From contig NZ_FOAP01000012.1 of NCBI RefSeq assembly GCF_900109545.1, positions 186,001-250,000 of the forward strand: a DNA stretch of 64,000 nt. The letters run 5' to 3'. A program made the translations under genes and the position numbers. Origin of the DNA: Stigmatella aurantiaca. GTDB taxonomy: Bacteria > Myxococcota > Myxococcia > Myxococcales > Myxococcaceae. The first letter of the stretch is position 1. Every line of letters begins with the position of its first letter. Under the pieces are notes generated by a model. That model was not told the origin of the DNA. It searched no databases and saw only the letters and a program-made list of their open reading frames with translations. This document shows, one piece after another, positions 44,072 through 53,424 of the stretch.

Positions 44072-46720
44072 CTAGCGGCAGATGTCGCGATCGTACAGCG
44101 GGTAGAAGTGACCCTCGGCGTTCCCCGTCAGCGAGCGGGCGTAGATGCCTCCATCGAAGCTCCCGTTGCTGAATTGGATGTCCGCGAAGGGCGCGAGCAC
44201 CGTGCCCTGGAAGCCGAAACCCTCGGCGGTGATGGCCGTGGCATCCACGAAGTTGTAGAGCACCCTGCGCTTGTCGATGCCGCCGCGAAGTTCCGTGCTG
44301 AAGCCTGTGAACGTGGCCGAACTGCCCAGGATGTTGATCACGGCCAGTGAACCCGCCGGGGCCTGAATCGACAGCTGCGTGGCCCCCGTGAACGACCCGG
44401 CACTCATCTGGAAGACGTTCACCTGGGGATCCGAGCCGCTCAGCGTGATAACGCCCCAGGGTTGCTGCACCGTTCCGTTGGCCGTCAGGCTCCCCAGGGC
44501 CGAGGACAGCGCCCGCAGCTTGCCGCCCCTGGCGGCGAAATCGATGGGTGACCCTTGGGCCAAGGTACCCCGAGGGTGAAGCACACCTGAATCCGCGTTG
44601 TAGCTTCCCCCGTACCAGGCATCTCCCCAGATACCCCCATTGGAGAGCGTCAGATCGCCACCCGCCACCAGTGTCTGGGCAATCTGGTTCTCTGACAGCT
44701 TGAATCCCACGGCGAAGTGGGTCATGGCGATGTTGCCCCCGGCGGCCACCTTCCCCTCCACATCCGTGCCCTGCGTGTAGTCCCCCTGCAGGAAGAGGTT
44801 GTAGTCGCTCAGGCGCACCTCGATGCAGGCCGGACACGCCAGGTTCACCTTCGCCGAGGCTGTGTTGTTGTCCTCGCGGCACTCCAGCTCACGGCCAGAG
44901 CCCGTGCCATAGTCCGCCACGGCGAAGATCTCCGCAGTTCCTCCCGGTGCCGGAGCCCACCGGAGTGAGGCGATGGCGCTGTCACCTACAGCCAGGATGC
45001 GCGGCAGCGTAGCCACCCCCAGCAGCGTCCCGCCCGAAGCGGGATTGCCCTGGAAGAAGGCGACCTTGAGCCCGGCAGAGGCGGCGGCCTCGCCTTGGTT
45101 GCTCACACGTGCGCTGAGAGTGACGGATGCATTCGCACCACAAGAAACTCCCACTTCCGAGGCGACGAGATCCGAGGCAGCAAAGGGATGCGCCGAGCCG
45201 GTGCCCTGACTGTTGGACCGGAACGTATTGAGGCCCGGTACGAGCCAGTTCGTCACCGGCTGGGCGGGAATGGTGCCATCATCGTTGACGTTGGTGACCG
45301 AGTAAGCGTGCTGGTTCCAAATGGGCCGGGCATTCACCCACCCATCCTTCCGGTCCCGGTACACGCGAATGCCTGCCACTCCCGGGTGACCCTTGTAGTT
45401 ATTGGAGGCAACGACAATCTCCGCATTGTTGTCGCCATCCACGTCCACGATGACCGGATTCTCGAAGACAGTGCCCGAGGCGTGCGGGACTTCGAAGCGC
45501 ACGGTTCCCGTTCTGCCGTCATAGATACGCAGGCGATCCTCGTCTGCATAGACAACCTCGAACCTACCGTCACCCTCGAAGTCAAAGGAGGAAGAGCCCG
45601 TCCGGCCAGAACTCGTGTCGTGCGTGGGCTTCGACCACAGCAACGCGCCATTCGCCTTGAAAACGGAGTATCGCGTCTCACCCGCCACGCCAATCTCGGG
45701 CTTTCCATCGCCGTCAAAGTCCGCGATGTTGGGCGGCCCACCGAACCCTCCTCCTGGAATGGATTTGGTCCACATCTTCTTGCACTTGTCATTCAGAAGC
45801 GTGACCGCTTTGCCCACCACGACGATCTCTCCGAAGGGGCCCGCGTCAAAATTACCCACCCCTACCAAGCCATCCTCGATGTCATCGTTCCTGCACAGCG
45901 ATGAGCCATTGGCACGGTAGATGGACCGGTTGTTGATGACCTCTTGGACTCCATCGCCATCAATGTCCGCCGCGAACGAGAAGCCCCCCTGATAGGGAAA
46001 ACCTCCGACCCCTCCGGCACCCACCCACTTCAAGGCTCCTGTGTGGGTAAAGACGTGGTTCGCGCTGAGGATCTCGACATTTCCGTCTCTATCCAGGTCT
46101 GCCAACGACGGGCCTCCCCGGCGATTATCGGGTTGATCCCCCGGGGTCCGGAACTTGTAGCTGCCATCGTGCTCAAAGCAGATGACGCCCTTTCCACCCT
46201 TGGGGATCGTGCAAACCTCTGGCTTGCCATCATGGTCAATGTCTCCCGCCGCGATGTGGGACGGGCCGTGAACCCTGTATCTCTCGTCCGAGACCGTCCA
46301 TAAATCACTTCCATCCGCGCCGCTGATCGCCCGGACAACTCCCGAATCGATGACTTCGCCAGCGAAGGCATTGAACACCACATCGGGAATTCCATCGCCA
46401 TTGAGTTCGATCACCACGGGTGTCATCATCACCTGATCGTGGCCGGGAAGGATGCGCGAGTCGTTGCGTTTCCATTCCCATTCCAGCTCGGGTTCGAAGC
46501 TCGAGGTGAAGGGAGGCTGAACTTTGCAGCTTCCTGCCTGCGTGAGCGATTGCTGAGAGGGGCTCACGTGCTCCTGCTCCCTCTCCCCACCACAGGCTGC
46601 CCAGCCCAGCGTCAGCAGCACTGCCACCCAACGTCCGCCCAAGTGCTGCCTTCCCCCGCGTCCTGCGGGGGAGGGAGTATTTTTCCGGCTGTACATGAAT
46701 GTTTTCCAAGAAGGGTTCAT
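44072..46720 (-). CDS. FG-GAP/VCBS repeat surface protein with choice-of-anchor A domain
   Basis: An 882-residue exported protein. A basic N-terminus leads into a hydrophobic signal (WVAVLLTLGWAACGG), probably a lipoprotein with Cys43, although the -3 residue (Trp) is unusual. Residues about 85-470 hold repeated calcium-binding FG-GAP/VCBS motifs such as ELNGDGIPDVVF, AGDIDHDGKPEV, LADLDRDGNVEIL, AADIDGDGVQEVI and ADFDGDGKPEIGV. A CARDB-like stretch (VSNQGEAAASAGLKVAFF) follows, and the last 250 residues (LSDYNLFLQGDYTQGTDVEG onward) match the choice-of-anchor A type. It is probably a surface adhesion or binding protein. The 5' half is visibly less GC-rich than the 3' end, hinting at mosaic origin. 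Confidence 0.85.
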   Translation of the reverse strand: MNPSWKTFMYSRKNTPSPAGRGGRQHLGGRWVAVLLTLGWAACGGEREQEHVSPSQQSLTQAGSCKVQPPFTSSFEPELEWEWKRNDSRILPGHDQVMMTPVVIELNGDGIPDVVFNAFAGEVIDSGVVRAISGADGSDLWTVSDERYRVHGPSHIAAGDIDHDGKPEVCTIPKGGKGVICFEHDGSYKFRTPGDQPDNRRGGPSLADLDRDGNVEILSANHVFTHTGALKWVGAGGVGGFPYQGGFSFAADIDGDGVQEVINNRSIYRANGSSLCRNDDIEDGLVGVGNFDAGPFGEIVVVGKAVTLLNDKCKKMWTKSIPGGGFGGPPNIADFDGDGKPEIGVAGETRYSVFKANGALLWSKPTHDTSSGRTGSSSFDFEGDGRFEVVYADEDRLRIYDGRTGTVRFEVPHASGTVFENPVIVDVDGDNNAEIVVASNNYKGHPGVAGIRVYRDRKDGWVNARPIWNQHAYSVTNVNDDGTIPAQPVTNWLVPGLNTFRSNSQGTGSAHPFAASDLVASEVGVSCGANASVTLSARVSNQGEAAASAGLKVAFFQGNPASGGTLLGVATLPRILAVGDSAIASLRWAPAPGGTAEIFAVADYGTGSGRELECREDNNTASAKVNLACPACIEVRLSDYNLFLQGDYTQGTDVEGKVAAGGNIAMTHFAVGFKLSENQIAQTLVAGGDLTLSNGGIWGDAWYGGSYNADSGVLHPRGTLAQGSPIDFAARGGKLRALSSALGSLTANGTVQQPWGVITLSGSDPQVNVFQMSAGSFTGATQLSIQAPAGSLAVINILGSSATFTGFSTELRGGIDKRRVLYNFVDATAITAEGFGFQGTVLAPFADIQFSNGSFDGGIYARSLTGNAEGHFYPLYDRDICR

Positions 46721-46854
46721 GGTCTGGAGCGGTTTCCTCTCCGGCCACGGTCAATGGCCTACAAGGCTGTGTGCCATTCCAACCCTACATGAAACGCATT
46801 GACCTCGATGGTGTCGGCTGGCCGGCCGCCCAGCTGACTGGCTTCAACACCTGG

Positions 46855-48339
46855 TCAATCCTGCATCTTCCAGTAGAGGAGATCCGCAGCCCCGGAAGAG
46901 GTCCACGGCTGCCCATCCAGTTCAAGCGTGCCGGACAGCGTGGTGCCCAGCACCAGGCCTCCCGCGGGCTGCGGGGCCATGAGGAAGAGCCGGTCGTAGG
47001 CGGCCACGTGGTCCCACTGGAACTGCCCCTCCCCGGAGTACCGCGCCACGAAGGGCCGGACCGCTTGGAGAAAGGGCGCGCCATCAGCGTCACCCAGCGT
47101 CCCGCCTCCGAGATCGAACTCCCCCACGCCCCAGCCCGACACCGTCAGGGTCCGGTCCTCCCCCATGCGGAGCTGCTCGAATGTGAGGCTGGCCCCGTTC
47201 CCGGTTTCCACGGAGGTGAGCCACGCATCGGTGCCCGTCGCGCTCAGTTGCCCGACGAAGCCGTTGGTGTTGGGGGGGGCCGGAGGGCCCCGGCGGGGAT
47301 CGCCTCCCAGATAGCTGCGCCCCCCGAAGGTGAAGCTCCCCCCGAAGTTGCCAATGAAGGCCACTTGGCCCGTGCCTTGGGCCTGGAGGCCCATCACATC
47401 GCCGTAGGCCCCCCCGAAGAGCCGCTTCCACAGCAGGCGGCCCGTGGCGCTGTACTTCGCGATGAAGGGCGCCTGCACACCGAGGACGCCATCGCCCAGG
47501 TTCATCCAGGCGCCGGAGGAACCTCCGAGCAGGACGTTGCCCTCGGGGTCCGTGGTGATGCTCTGGAGGCGCGGCGTCTTCCCGGGCGTGTCAAACACCC
47601 CGCTCTGGAGCGCCGCGGACCACTGGTGCTTGCCCTCCCAGGAGAACTTCGCGACGAAGCCTCCCTCGCCCCACGCCTCGCCCGTGTTGCCCGTGAGGTG
47701 CGAGCTCAAGGGCCCGCCGCCCAGGTCCAGCGTGCCCCGGAACGCCCCCGTCACCACCAGGCTCCCGGCCGCATCGGTGGCCACCGCGGACGGAGCCGCC
47801 CGCTGGAGCTCGCCGCGGATGCCCAGGGCCGAGAAGCCCTGGGTCCACACGGTCTGGCCCGTGGGCGAGAACTTGGCGATGAAGAACCCTTCCCAGCTCT
47901 GGCTGCCGGTGACGGCGGGCAAGGGCCCCGCGCCCAAGTCCGGCGAGCCGCGATACCTCCCCACCAGGAGGATGTTGCCCAGCGAGGTCAACGTGACGGA
48001 GGTGGCGTGCACCGCCTCCGTCGTCACCACCCGGCTCCACGCGAGGCTGCCGTCCGCGTTGTAGAGCCCGAGGGCGAGCCCCTCTTCCCGGGGAAACGCC
48101 ACCGGCCCGAACCGCCCCACCGCGAGGAACCCGCCCTGCGGGTGCGCCGACAAGGCATCCAGGTGCTCGGCCCCCATTCCTCCGTACTTGCGAATCCACG
48201 CCGTCCGCCCGCTTGCCGCCGTCTGAGCAGCCGCTGCCTCAGGGGCCTCCCTGCCTGCTGGCTCACTCCAGCCTCCCGTGAGGAGCAGCACCGCCAGCGC
48301 CACCGCACACCGTCCACGTATCCCTGATTTCTGCGCCAT
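46855..48339 (-). CDS. Exported SBBP-type beta-propeller protein
   Basis: A 494-residue exported protein. The ATG at 48339 (MAQKSGIRGRCAVALAVLLL) is chosen for the signal peptide and the GGGAG ribosome binding site upstream; a further Met at 48369 adds residues without support. The body is made of repeats of about 50-60 residues ending in motifs such as DLGGGPLSSHLTG, FDLGGGTLGDADG and TLDLGGGPLS, with FIAKYSATGRLLWKRLF-type strands between them. This is the SBBP / propeller pattern common in myxobacterial secreted proteins. No enzyme motif or anchor is seen. Neighbouring genes encode another surface protein and a C69 peptidase, so the region looks devoted to the cell surface. Confidence 0.8.
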   Translation of the reverse strand: MAQKSGIRGRCAVALAVLLLTGGWSEPAGREAPEAAAAQTAASGRTAWIRKYGGMGAEHLDALSAHPQGGFLAVGRFGPVAFPREEGLALGLYNADGSLAWSRVVTTEAVHATSVTLTSLGNILLVGRYRGSPDLGAGPLPAVTGSQSWEGFFIAKFSPTGQTVWTQGFSALGIRGELQRAAPSAVATDAAGSLVVTGAFRGTLDLGGGPLSSHLTGNTGEAWGEGGFVAKFSWEGKHQWSAALQSGVFDTPGKTPRLQSITTDPEGNVLLGGSSGAWMNLGDGVLGVQAPFIAKYSATGRLLWKRLFGGAYGDVMGLQAQGTGQVAFIGNFGGSFTFGGRSYLGGDPRRGPPAPPNTNGFVGQLSATGTDAWLTSVETGNGASLTFEQLRMGEDRTLTVSGWGVGEFDLGGGTLGDADGAPFLQAVRPFVARYSGEGQFQWDHVAAYDRLFLMAPQPAGGLVLGTTLSGTLELDGQPWTSSGAADLLYWKMQD

Positions 48340-48490
48340 GCTGGATCTCCCGAAAAGAAGAGAATCCATAGGCAGTGCGCGGCGGATCGACCTGGGAACT
48401 GGCGCTTCTGGGAAGCCTGCCGATGTGTGTTTCCCGGCGGGACCGGCCGGCCGTGTTCAGAAGAAGTGCATCCAGGGCGGCCTTGGTAGC

Positions 48491-50212
48491 ATGAGCCGCA
48501 TGATCCGCTCCTTCTCGAAGTTCCTCCCTGCCCTGGCGATTTCGACAGGGCTGGCAGCCCCCACGGCGCTCGCCTGCACCAGCCTGCTGGTGAGCAAGGG
48601 CGCCTCGTCTGACGGCTCGACCTTCATCACCTACGCGGCGGACTCGCACGAGCTCTACGGCGAGCTGTACTACACGCCCGCGCGCCGCAACGCCGCGGGA
48701 GCCCAGCGCGACATCTTCGAATGGGACACCGGCAAGTTCCTGGGCCGCATCCCCGAGGCCCCCGTCACCTACTCGGTGGTGGGCAACATGAACGAGCACC
48801 AGCTCTCCATCAGCGAGTCCACGTTCACCGGCCGCAAGGAGCTGGAGGCGCCCAACGGCATCATCGACTACGGCTCACTCATCTACATCGGCCTGGAGCG
48901 CGCGAAGACCGCGCGCGAGGCCATCCAGGTGATGACCCGCCTGGTGGCCGAGCACGGCTATGCCTCCACCGGCGAGTCCTTCTCCATTGCCGATCCAAAG
49001 GAAGCGTGGATCCTGGAGATGATCGGCAAGGGCGAGGGCAAGAAGGGCGCGGTCTGGGTCGCGCGCCGCCTGCCCGAGGGCTACCTGTCCGCGCACGCCA
49101 ACCAGGCCCGCATCCGCCAGTTCCCCCTGAAGGATCCGGAGAACACCCTCTACTCCGCCGACGTCATCTCCTTCGCGCGTGAGAAGGGCTGGTTCACCGG
49201 GGCGGACAAGGACTTCAGCTTCGCCGACACCTACCACCCGCTGGACTTCGAGGGCGCGCGCTTCGCCGAAGCCCGCGTGTGGAGCATCTTCCGCCGGGCG
49301 GCGCCCTCCCTGGGGCTCGGCGTGGAGAGCGTGAATGGCTCGGATCCCACCAAGCGGCTGCCCTTGTGGGTAAAGCCCGAGCGCAAGGTGTCCGTGCAGG
49401 ACGTGATGGGGCTCATGCGCGACCACTTCGAGGGCACCACGCTGGACATGTCGAAGGACGTGGGGGCGGGCCCCTACGCGGTGCCCTACCGCTGGCGGCC
49501 GATGACGTGGGAGGTGGACGGCAAGAAGTACGTCCACGAGCGCGCCATCTCCACGCAGCAGACGGGCTTCTCCTTCGTGGCGCAGATGCGCTCCTGGATG
49601 CCCGCGCCCGTGGGCGGTGTGCTCTGGTTCGGCGTGGATGACACGTACACCACCGTCTACACGCCCATGTACGCGGGCATCCGCCGCGCGCCGAAGAACT
49701 TCGCCCAGGGCGTGGCCAACCGCGGCCAGTTCTCCTGGGACTCGTCCTTCTGGGTGTTCAACTGGGTGTCCAACCAGGCCTACGCGCGCTGGAGCGACAT
49801 GATCGTCGATGTGCGCAAGACGCAGGGCGAGCTGGAGGGCCAGTTCCTCGCGGATCAGGCGGACATCGAGAAGGTGGCCCTGGAGCTGTACAAGACGACG
49901 CCCGAGCAGGCCCGTACCTACCTCACCGACTACTCGGTGCAGCAGGGCGAGAAGGTCCACACCCGCTGGCGCCACCTGGGCGAGCAGCTGCTCGTGAAGT
50001 ACATCGACGGCAACGTCCGGGACGAGTCGGGCAAGGTGAACCACCCGCGCTACCCGGACGCCTGGTACCGGCACATCGTCCGGGACGCGGGAGACAAGCT
50101 GGCGATGCCCGCGGAGAAGGCCGCTGAGCCGAAGCCCACCCCGCCGGCACCCGCCTCGCCTCAGCCCGCCCCTCAGGCGCAGCCGAAGCCCACCGTGGCC
50201 CCGCCGCAGTAA
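48491..50212 (+). CDS. C69 family (dipeptidase U34-type) exported peptidase
   Basis: A 573-residue N-terminal-nucleophile hydrolase. The signal peptide MSRMIRSFSKFLPALAISTG...ALA is followed directly by CTSLLVSKGASSDG. In peptidase family C69 this Cys (residue 29) is the catalytic nucleophile, so signal cleavage after ALA would expose it. Typical motifs follow: GNMNEHQLSISESTFTGR and TGESFSIADPKEAWILEM. The protein ends in a Pro/Ala/Lys tail of about 35 residues. C69 enzymes hydrolyse dipeptides; in a predatory bacterium it may digest prey peptides outside or in the periplasm, which is inference. The start ATG at 48491 gives the cleanest signal. It is divergent from the propeller gene. Confidence 0.9.
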   Translation: MSRMIRSFSKFLPALAISTGLAAPTALACTSLLVSKGASSDGSTFITYAADSHELYGELYYTPARRNAAGAQRDIFEWDTGKFLGRIPEAPVTYSVVGNMNEHQLSISESTFTGRKELEAPNGIIDYGSLIYIGLERAKTAREAIQVMTRLVAEHGYASTGESFSIADPKEAWILEMIGKGEGKKGAVWVARRLPEGYLSAHANQARIRQFPLKDPENTLYSADVISFAREKGWFTGADKDFSFADTYHPLDFEGARFAEARVWSIFRRAAPSLGLGVESVNGSDPTKRLPLWVKPERKVSVQDVMGLMRDHFEGTTLDMSKDVGAGPYAVPYRWRPMTWEVDGKKYVHERAISTQQTGFSFVAQMRSWMPAPVGGVLWFGVDDTYTTVYTPMYAGIRRAPKNFAQGVANRGQFSWDSSFWVFNWVSNQAYARWSDMIVDVRKTQGELEGQFLADQADIEKVALELYKTTPEQARTYLTDYSVQQGEKVHTRWRHLGEQLLVKYIDGNVRDESGKVNHPRYPDAWYRHIVRDAGDKLAMPAEKAAEPKPTPPAPASPQPAPQAQPKPTVAPPQ

Positions 50213-50230
50213 CCGGCGGGAACGAACCGG

Positions 50231-51178
50231 CTACCGGTGGTGATGCCCGCCACCGTGGCCGCCACCGTGGCCTCCTCCGTGGCCTCCTCCGTGGCCTCCT
50301 CCATGAGGGCCCCGGCCGCCGTGCGGCGGACGGGCCGGAGAGGCGTCGTGGTGGCGGTAGGGGCGGCCCCCGCCCGGGGCCCGGTAGTAGTGGCCCGGGC
50401 CGCGCCGGCCGTAGTCATACGAGCGGTAGCGCACCACCGGGTGACGGCGCCAGGAGTGGAAGAAGTGGTTCGGGTGCCCCCACCGCACCGACACGTGGGC
50501 GTGGCGGTACTCGGGAACGACGACCCGGACGGAACCCCGGGCCGCCCAGCCGCCCGCCACGAAGACCCACGAGGGTCCCCGGCGGACCCACCGGGGGGAG
50601 ACGAAGCGCAGGCCCGCCCGGGGCGGAGCGATCCAGCTTCCCTGGATCCACGCCCACTCGACGCCCGACCAGTACCAGTAGCCGGGGGCCCACGTGTAGG
50701 CTGCGGAGGGCGCGGGCGGAGGGGTCTCCACCTGCACCTGCGGCGGCGCCTGGGCGCTCATCACTTCCTCGCCACTGACCTCGATGGGGATCTCCACCTG
50801 CGTGGAGCCCGACGGCGCCCAGCCGCCCGGCACCCAGCGCCAGACCGCCCCATCCTGCTGCCAGTACCCGTTGATGAACTGGTAGCCGGGCATGCGCGCC
50901 ACCCAGGCGCCGGGCTTGAAGCGCCACTGGCCGTCATCCCAGTACCAGTGGCCGGAGGTCCACACGGCATCGGAGAAGGGACGGACGGAGGGAGACTCCG
51001 GAGGCAGGGCGGGCGGCGGGCCCGGCGCGAAGGGCTCTTCATCCACCTCTTCGCCGTCCCCGTAATAGCCCTCGTCCGGAGAGGCCTCGAAGCCTGGCGA
51101 GGCCACGGGCTCGGTCTGCGCGTAAACGGCCGGGGCTGTCAGCGCCATCGCACAGCACAACAACCATCGAGGAGTCAT
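50231..51178 (-). CDS. WXXGXW-repeat exported protein with Gly-His tail
   Basis: A 315-residue exported protein. The ATG at 51178 opens a signal peptide (MTPRWLLCCAMALTAPAVYA). The body carries WXXGXW/YXXGYW repeats, seen as VWTSGHWYWDDGQWRF, FINGYWQQDGAVWRW, APGYWYWSGVEWAWIQGSW and SWVFVAGGW, as in the YXWXXGXW family of periplasmic or surface proteins of unknown role. The tail is basic and then becomes repeated GGGH units ending GHHHR, which should bind nickel, zinc or copper. The tail is encoded by a 12-bp tandem repeat. It is convergent with the C69 peptidase gene (18-nt gap). Metal capture at the envelope is a guess from the tail. Confidence 0.82.
   Translation of the reverse strand: MTPRWLLCCAMALTAPAVYAQTEPVASPGFEASPDEGYYGDGEEVDEEPFAPGPPPALPPESPSVRPFSDAVWTSGHWYWDDGQWRFKPGAWVARMPGYQFINGYWQQDGAVWRWVPGGWAPSGSTQVEIPIEVSGEEVMSAQAPPQVQVETPPPAPSAAYTWAPGYWYWSGVEWAWIQGSWIAPPRAGLRFVSPRWVRRGPSWVFVAGGWAARGSVRVVVPEYRHAHVSVRWGHPNHFFHSWRRHPVVRYRSYDYGRRGPGHYYRAPGGGRPYRHHDASPARPPHGGRGPHGGGHGGGHGGGHGGGHGGGHHHR
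50243..50305. repeat. 12-bp tandem repeat coding for GGGH units
   Basis: Five 12-bp units, each coding Gly-Gly-Gly-His on the minus strand, stand at the 3' end of the WXXGXW gene. Three are identical (GTGGCCTCCTCC on the plus strand) and two are variants (GTGGCCGCCACC type). Such a repeat can gain or lose units by slippage without a frameshift. Confidence 0.85.
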
Positions 51179-51321
51179 GACGTCTCTCCGCTGAATCACC
51201 CAACCCAGGACTTCGCGAGGGCCACGGTGTGCCTTGGTGGCAGGGTCTGCGCTCTGGACTCTGCCGCCCGTTGATTTATTCATCTCACCTGCCGGCGAAA
51301 GGCCGCCGTCCCAGCCAGCAC

Positions 51322-52227
51322 TTAGCCATGGCCCAGGGCCACGGCCAGCTCTCCTGCGAAGCGGGCGTTGTTCGTGAGCAGCGCGATGTTCGTCTTGAGG
51401 CTCTTGCCCCCGGTGCGCTGGGCCATGTCCGACAGCAGGAACGGGGTGACGGCCTTGCCCCGGATGCCCTGGCGCTCGGCCTCGGCAAGCGCGGAGGCGA
51501 TGTGCAGCTCCACCTCGGCCCGCGGCAGGGCCACGTCCTCCGGGGGCGGCACGGTGAAGAGCAAGCCCCCCTGCCCCAGCTCCTGCCGGGCCTGGACGAG
51601 GCGGGCGGCCATGGCGGCATCCTCGACGCGGTGCTCCAGCGGCAGGCCCGAGCCCCGGCTGTAGAAGGACGGCAGCTCGCTGGTGCCCACGCCGATGACG
51701 GGCACGCCCGCGGTCTCCAGCGCCTCCATCGTCTTGGGCAGGTCCAGCACGGACTTGGCCCCGGCGCACACCACCGCCACGGGGTAGCGCGCCAGCGCGC
51801 CGATGTCCTGGGAGATGTCCATGTGCTCACCGGCCCCCCGGTGGACGCCGCCAATGCCCCCGGTGGAGAAGACCCGGATGCCCGCCGCGGCGGCCAGCTC
51901 ACACGTGGCGCTCACCGTGGTGCCGCCCGAGGCCTTCTGGGCCACGGCCACGGCCAGGTCCCTGGAGCCCAGCTTCAGCAGCCGCTCCTTGCCCTCGGCG
52001 AGCCGCCGCAGGGAGGGCTCGTCGAGCCCGATGCACACCCGGCCATCCACCACGGCGATGGGCGCGGGCACCGCCCCCGCGCGCCGGATGGCCTCCTCGC
52101 ACGCCCGCGCGGCGGTGAGGTTGTCCGGGTACGGCAGGCCCTGCGCCACGACGCTGGTCTCCAGCGCCACCAGGGGCCGCTTCTCGGCCCGGGCGCGCTG
52201 CACTTCCTCGGAGAAATGGAGGTTCAT
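51322..52227 (-). CDS. psuG: Pseudouridine-5'-phosphate glycosidase
   Basis: A 301-residue PsuG (IndA family) enzyme, which reversibly splits pseudouridine 5'-phosphate into uracil and ribose 5-phosphate. Signature stretches are ALETSVVAQGLPYPDN near the N-terminus, VGTSELPSFYSRGSGLPLEH and GKAVTPFLLSDMAQRTGGKS. Length fits the family. The kinase PsuK, which makes the substrate from pseudouridine, is not next to it; the neighbours are a DUF2314-like gene and a deoxynucleoside kinase. The enzyme salvages modified nucleosides released by RNA turnover, or from prey RNA in a predator. The ATG at 52227 (MNLHFSEEVQRARAEKRP) is 21 nt after the upstream stop, so it is probably in one operon with the two genes before it. 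Confidence 0.93.
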   Translation of the reverse strand: MNLHFSEEVQRARAEKRPLVALETSVVAQGLPYPDNLTAARACEEAIRRAGAVPAPIAVVDGRVCIGLDEPSLRRLAEGKERLLKLGSRDLAVAVAQKASGGTTVSATCELAAAAGIRVFSTGGIGGVHRGAGEHMDISQDIGALARYPVAVVCAGAKSVLDLPKTMEALETAGVPVIGVGTSELPSFYSRGSGLPLEHRVEDAAMAARLVQARQELGQGGLLFTVPPPEDVALPRAEVELHIASALAEAERQGIRGKAVTPFLLSDMAQRTGGKSLKTNIALLTNNARFAGELAVALGHG

Positions 52228-52248
52228 CCCCCCGAGCCTACCCCGGGC

Positions 52249-53424
52249 CTACATCGGCCGTTCGGCATTCAGCAGCGCGCGCATCTCCTCTTCGTCCAGG
52301 GTGCGGCCTTCGCGGCTGATGGCCAGGGCGTTGACCTGCTCCGCGTCCACCTCCACGTGCGCGCCCTTGCGCCACTCGGTGGTGTGGACGGCCCCGTCCA
52401 CCAGCTTGCCCACCAGCGTGCCCTCTTCCCAGGCCACCACTTCCAGCCAGAGCTTCTCCACCACCGTCTCGCCCTCGGGGTGCGTCTCGAAGGGCGCCCG
52501 CGCCAGGAAGGTGAGCGGCTCCATCAGCCCCCTGCGGTGGAACCGGGCCAGGAAGGCCGGCATCAGAGACTGCGCCTCGCGCCGCAGCGCGTCCGAGCGA
52601 TCCTCGGGCTCGGGGATGAAGCGCTCGCGGTAGGGCCGCAGCAGCTCCGCGGTGTTGTGCCGCCCCAGCGGCGACACCACGCTGAGGAACAGGGCCTCAT
52701 GGCCCTCGAACGTCTCCAGCGGCACGCCCAGGAGGTTCGTCCGGGCCTCCTCGGAGGGCACGAGCATGAACGCCTGGCCCTCGCTGGTGCCCACCATGGT
52801 GCGGGGCTCGGGCCCCTGGCCGAAGGCGAGGTCCGTGCACAGCTCGTGCAGGAACGTCTCGGCGGGCAGCAGGTCGTCCTCCCCGAGGTGGAAGATCTCC
52901 AGGTCCCGCGAGCCGAACTTCTCCATGCCGTGCGAGTGCACCCACAGCGGGGTGTCCCCCTCGATGGCCTCCACCGCGTGCAGGTTGACGTGGTCCCGGA
53001 TGTCGAAGTCCAGCTCGGTGATTTCCACCACGTCCGCCACATCGTGCAGCTTGTGCGCGGTGAGGTCCGCCAGCACGCCGGGGGCGTGCTCCATCAGGGT
53101 GCGCGCGCACCACAGCGCCTCGAAGACGGGCACGGTGGGCTGGGGCCCCGTGCCGGGCTCCACGGAGATGCGGTAGAAGCCCTGCGCCCGGCCCAGCATC
53201 TGCCGGGACTCCTCGCTGCCGGTCAGCAGGTCCTTGCGCAGCCCCCCAGGGAACGTGCCCGTGTCGAAGCGCACCTCCACCCGGGTGCCTTCCGCGTGGA
53301 TGGAAAACCCGCCTCCCTCGGCCTCCGGAACGAAGCGCACCTCGTCCGAGGCGAACGTCGTGCGCAGCGTCTCGATGGGCACCGGGGCGGCGGCCTCAAT
53401 GGCGAGCAGGTAGATCTCGTTCAC
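52249..53424 (-). CDS. DUF2314-like protein of unknown function
   Basis: A 391-residue soluble protein. The start is a GTG at 53424 that overlaps the kinase stop as GTGA, so the two are translationally coupled; the frame stays open upstream but has no coding look. The final 80 residues (LWLEVVAWEEGTLVGKLVDG, then WRKGAHVEVDAEQV) resemble DUF2314. The rest (VNEIYLLAIEAAAPVP at the start, LWCARTLMEHAPGVLADL in the middle) I do not recognise; it may be a DUF4026-like domain. There are no catalytic motifs, signal peptide or membrane span. Its position between a deoxynucleoside kinase and PsuG suggests a link to nucleoside salvage, but only by position. Confidence 0.65.
   Translation of the reverse strand: MNEIYLLAIEAAAPVPIETLRTTFASDEVRFVPEAEGGGFSIHAEGTRVEVRFDTGTFPGGLRKDLLTGSEESRQMLGRAQGFYRISVEPGTGPQPTVPVFEALWCARTLMEHAPGVLADLTAHKLHDVADVVEITELDFDIRDHVNLHAVEAIEGDTPLWVHSHGMEKFGSRDLEIFHLGEDDLLPAETFLHELCTDLAFGQGPEPRTMVGTSEGQAFMLVPSEEARTNLLGVPLETFEGHEALFLSVVSPLGRHNTAELLRPYRERFIPEPEDRSDALRREAQSLMPAFLARFHRRGLMEPLTFLARAPFETHPEGETVVEKLWLEVVAWEEGTLVGKLVDGAVHTTEWRKGAHVEVDAEQVNALAISREGRTLDEEEMRALLNAERPM

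Noticed and set aside
50243-50305. CRISPR-like repeats
   Set aside because: Contiguous 12-bp coding repeats without spacers; they encode GGGH units.
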